A stretch of 64,000 nt of DNA from JABDIP01 sp965212545 (lineage in GTDB: Bacteria > Pseudomonadota > Alphaproteobacteria > DSM-16000 > Inquilinaceae), in assembly GCA_965212545.1 (NCBI GenBank), contig CBDBVB010000006.1, forward strand, positions 137,744 to 201,743, written 5' to 3'. The translations under genes and the position numbers were made by a program. Within the stretch, counting starts at the first letter, position 1. Each line of letters starts with the position of its first letter. The notes under the pieces were generated by a model. The model saw only the letters and a program-made list of their open reading frames with translations, had not been told where the DNA came from and made no database searches. Positions 61,658 to 64,000 of this stretch are shown in pieces.

Positions 61658-62113
61658 GTGAACGAAACGACCAAAACGAAGAGGCCCGTGGGTCGTCCGA
61701 AGATGGGTAAGCCCCATCCGATCGACGTCCATGTGGGCAGCCGCGTGCGCCTTCGACGCACGCTTCTGGGGATGAGTCAGGAGAAGCTGGGCGAGGCCAT
61801 CGGCCTGACCTTCCAGCAGGTCCAGAAATATGAGCGGGGGGCGAACCGCATTGGGGCAAGTCGGCTGTTTGATCTCAGCCGGGTTCTCGACGTACCCGTG
61901 TCGTTCTTCTTCGACGATGCGCCGGCCACCGATACGCCGCCGCGCAGACTTGAACTCAACGAGGAAGCCGCGCCGTTCGAGCCGGATCCAATGGCCAAGC
62001 GAGAGACCTTGGAGCTGGTTCGGGCCTACTACCGGATCACCAATCCGGCGGTGCGCAAGCGGCTCTTCGAATTGACCAAGTCAATCGCCAACACCGGGCG
62101 GTTCTCGCTCTGA
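61658..62113 (+). CDS. XRE family HTH transcriptional regulator
   Basis: A 151-residue regulator starting at GTG 61658. The Cro/C1-type helix-turn-helix is VGSRVRLRRTLLGMSQEKLGEAIGLTFQQVQKYERGANRIGASRLFDLSRVLDVPVSFFF (about 27-86). The C-terminal half includes RETLELVRAYYRITNPAVRKRLFELTKSIA. This type, placed between lnt and metK, is conserved across Rhizobiales and Rhodospirillales; related proteins control growth- or symbiosis-linked genes, but no target is visible here. The 61456-61657 gap upstream is AT-rich and probably holds its promoter. Confidence 0.9.
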   Translation: MNETTKTKRPVGRPKMGKPHPIDVHVGSRVRLRRTLLGMSQEKLGEAIGLTFQQVQKYERGANRIGASRLFDLSRVLDVPVSFFFDDAPATDTPPRRLELNEEAAPFEPDPMAKRETLELVRAYYRITNPAVRKRLFELTKSIANTGRFSL

Positions 62114-62458
62114 TGTAACGGCCCTGCCGGCTGGCGGATGCTAATGTGCCAGCCGGCGGAGAGCCGCACCGTGTTGGAAATGCCGCATCGATCTGCCGGC
62201 ACCAGATTCCGCATCGGCGGAGCGGGGAACCGGGAGATTGGGTCAGTTCGGCCTGCCGAACTCCTCATTGCAGCCGGTTCCCCCGCGCCAACGCAGCCGC
62301 CATCGGGCCCTGCCGATGCAACGATATGGGCCGCGACTATTGACCGGCCGCGCGAACCTTGTCAGAAACCCCGATCGACCGGCCGGAGCGAAAAGCACCG
62401 CCGGGCTTCCACGCCGACCCCGGACAATCGATCCGGCCCCACTGACAAGGGATCGACC
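62114..62458 (+). other. 345-bp metK leader region with several hairpins
   Basis: No gene is visible. Perfect or near-perfect pairs are: CCGGCTGGC 62127-62135 with 62148-62156; a 65-nt nested hairpin 62222-62286 (outer GCGGGGAACCGG with CCGGTTCCCCCGC, inner AGTTCGG with CCGAACT, asymmetric loops between); and CATCGG 62301-62306 with CCGATG 62313-62318. The first is probably the end of the xre transcript. The nested hairpin could be a structured leader for metK. I do not see the cores of the SAM or SAH riboswitch classes I know. Confidence 0.5.
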
Positions 62459-63631
62459 GTGCCCAAGGGCAACTATGTCTTCACCAGCGAGTCGGTGGCC
62501 GAAGGCCATCCCGACAAAGTCTGCGACCGAATCTCCGATGCCATCGTCGACGCCTATCTGACCGCCGATCCGGAGGCTCGCGTCGCGGCCGAGACTCTGT
62601 GCACAACCAATCGCATCGTGATTGCGGGTGAGGTGCGCGGCCCCGACAGCATCACGCCGCGCCATGTTGGAGGAGCTTGCCCGGCACGCGGTCCGCGACA
62701 TCGGCTATGAGCAGGACGGATTCCATTGGAAGACCGCCAATGTCGAGATTCATCTGCACCAGCAATCGCCCGACATCGCCGTCGGAGTCGATTCCCTCGG
62801 CAACAAGGATGAGGGCGCCGGCGACCAGGGCATCATGTTCGGATATGCCTGCCGCGAGACCAAGGCGCTGATGCCGGCGCCGATCCATCTGGCCCATTCG
62901 ATCCTGCAGAGCCTTGCCGAGGCGCGCCATTCCGGTGCCCAGCCGATGCTGGGACCCGACGCCAAGAGCCAGGTGACGCTGCGCTACGTGGACGGCCAGC
63001 CCATCCGCGCCGAATCCGTCGTCGTGTCGACCCAGACCACCGAGGATCTGCCGATCGAGGACATCCGGGAGATCGTCAGGCCGCATGTGGTGAATGTGCT
63101 GCCGGAAGACTGGATGTGCGACGAGGCCAGCTTCTACGTCAATCCCACCGGCCGGTTCGTCATCGGCGGGCCGGACGGGGATGCCGGGCTGACCGGCCGC
63201 AAGATCATCGTCGACACCTATGGTGGCGCATGGCGCCCCATGGCGGCGGCGCCTTCTCGGGCAAGGACCCGACCAAGGTGGACCGTTCGGCGGCCTATGC
63301 GGCCCGGTATCTGGCGAAGAACGTGGTCGCCGCCGGCCTCGCCGAGCGCTGCACGATTCAGCTCAGCTATGCCATCGGCGTGTCGCATCCGCTGTCTGTC
63401 TATATCGACACCCATGGCACCGGCCATGTGGATGAGGACGCCTTGGCGGAGACCCTGCAGCAGCTTGTCGACCTGACGCCGCGCGGCATCCGCACCCATC
63501 TGCATCTCAACCGGCCGATCTACGCCCGGACTTCGGCCTATGGGCATTTCGGCAGGACGCCGGAGCCCGATGGCGGCTTCTCCTGGGAAAACACCGATCT
63601 GGTCGATGCGCTGATTTCCGCCCACGGGTGA
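62459..63631 (+). CDS. metK: S-adenosylmethionine synthetase, two frameshifts as read
   Basis: Makes SAM from methionine and ATP; essential in most bacteria. GTG 62459 follows AAGGG at good spacing and gives PKGNYVFTSESVAEGHPDKVCDRISDAIVD. An extra base near 62657-62662 shifts the frame (DSITP|AMLEELARHAVRDIGYEQDG). A second change near 63227-63235 restores it (VDTYGG|APHGGGAFSGKDPTKVDRSAAYAARYLAKN). The conserved GDQGIMFGYA, TVEDL-like PIEDI region, GGGAFSGKDPTKVDRS and TAYGHFGR-like SAYGHFGR are all present. Joined length about 390 residues is normal. The stop overlaps the trmB start (GTGA). Confidence 0.95.
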
Positions 63632-64000
63632 CCGGGTCCGGCGACCCCCCGCAACGCCGGGCGTTGATCCGGTCATTCGGCAGGCGGCACGGCCGCAAGC
63701 TCCGCGCAGGCCGTCGGGCACTGCTTGAGCGCATGTTGCCCACTGTCGCCGTGCCGATGCCGCCAAGCGGCGGGAAGACCTTGATCCGGCGTCGATGTTT
63801 CCCAATCCCATGGCAGCCTACTGGCTGGAGATCGGCTTTGGCGCCGGCGAGCATCTCGCCTGGCAGGCGGCGCAGCATCCGCGAGATCGGCATGATCGGC
63901 TGCGAGCCATTCGTCAACGGAGTGACGAACCTGTTGTCGCTGATCGACCAGGGCGGGCTGGACAACGTCCGCATACACCCGGATGACGCCAGGCCGCTGA
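63628..64000 (+). CDS. trmB: tRNA (guanine-N7-)-methyltransferase, 3' end outside window, frameshifted as read
   Basis: Only about 124 codons are present. GTG 63628 overlaps the metK stop. RALIRSFGRRHGRKLRAGRRALLERMLP is the N-terminal TrmB block. A missing base near 63783 (GKTL|DPASMFPNPMAAYWLEIGFGAGEHLAWQA) and an extra base near 63881 (AAQHP|EIGMIGCEPFVNGV) must be corrected to read through. LEIGFGAGEHL is the SAM-binding motif and IGCEPFVNGVTNLLSLI follows as in TrmB. The enzyme makes m7G46 in tRNA. metK-trmB is a conserved alphaproteobacterial pair. Confidence 0.88.
   Translation, partial: MTGSGDPPQRRALIRSFGRRHGRKLRAGRRALLERMLPTVAVPMPPSGGKTLIRRRCFPIPWQPTGWRSALAPASISPGRRRSIREIGMIGCEPFVNGVTNLLSLIDQGGLDNVRIHPDDARPL

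Noticed and set aside
62114..62458. Known SAM or SAH riboswitch at metK
   Set aside because: Hairpins are present but the conserved cores I know for these classes are not visible; kept only as an unassigned structured region.

Overview
The window is 64 kb of GC-rich chromosomal DNA from an alphaproteobacterium, most likely a Rhodospirillales-type organism. This rests on gene content and order: comM-gshB-yraN-rsmI-lppC, hemW-rdgB-rph facing hrcA-grpE, mutS-glnD-murJ-trpS, and miaB-phoH-ybeY-corC-lnt-xre-metK-trmB, together with a MucR regulator, an OlsB/OlsA-type pair and a two-ACT GlnD. No tRNA, rRNA, CRISPR array, insertion sequence or phage gene was recognised. Nearly everything is housekeeping, so the unusual material lies in gene fusions, intergenic structures and broken frames.

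Layout. 1-7.6 kb: comM (cut by the window edge), a glyoxalase-like gene, a frameshifted secreted protein, gshB, a SirB1-type protein, a BON lipoprotein, yraN and rsmI, facing lppC. 7.7-11 kb: two adjacent histidine kinases. 11.2-14.7 kb: hemW, rdgB and rph, with a 3-hydroxyisobutyrate-dehydrogenase-like gene inserted on the opposite strand. 14.8-21.9 kb: the heat-shock block hrcA-grpE and dnaK-dnaJ, with two sigma32-like promoters of the same geometry. 21.9-29.5 kb: an orphan ZnuC ATPase, dapB, an alkyl-guanine methyltransferase, nth, bactofilin, an EI24 membrane protein and a PfkB kinase. A 247-bp symmetric inverted-repeat element lies between znuC and dapB. 29.6-38.3 kb: an orphan peptide-binding protein, a fusion of inorganic pyrophosphatase to a macro domain, a Pat-type protein acyltransferase and malic enzyme with a phosphotransacetylase-like tail. 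38.3-39.4 kb: a TfoX-C protein and a DUF1127-like small protein with its own promoter and a possible leader peptide. 39.4-53.2 kb: mutS, an HTH protein, glnD, murJ, trpS, a TauE/TIGR02186 pair, uspA, nfu, a nitroreductase, tsaB and rimI. 53.2-55.9 kb: tusA-like, mucR, olsB-like and olsA-like genes. 55.9-64 kb: miaB, phoH, ybeY, corC, lnt, xre, metK and trmB (cut by the window edge).

The strongest candidate for something new is at 31.6-38.3 kb. A complete family I pyrophosphatase is fused in frame to a complete macro domain of the O-acetyl-ADP-ribose hydrolase type. The next gene is a Pat-like lysine acyltransferase, whose promoter region holds a perfect 18-bp palindrome, and malic enzyme/PTA follows. 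PPi is the by-product of acetyl-CoA synthetase, O-acetyl-ADP-ribose is the by-product of sirtuin deacetylation, and Pat acylates acetyl-CoA synthetase in the known system. The cluster could therefore be an acetyl-CoA/protein-acylation clean-up module; this is inference. The second candidate is the 247-bp three-way-junction element upstream of dapB.

A caution on quality: single-base indels interrupt mutS (3), murJ (3), trpS (1, at the C-terminus), rimI (2, compensating), metK (2), trmB (2) and one small gene at 2 kb. Several of these genes are essential, most of the indels lie after 40 kb, and most fall in short G or C runs. Sequencing or assembly error is the simplest explanation.
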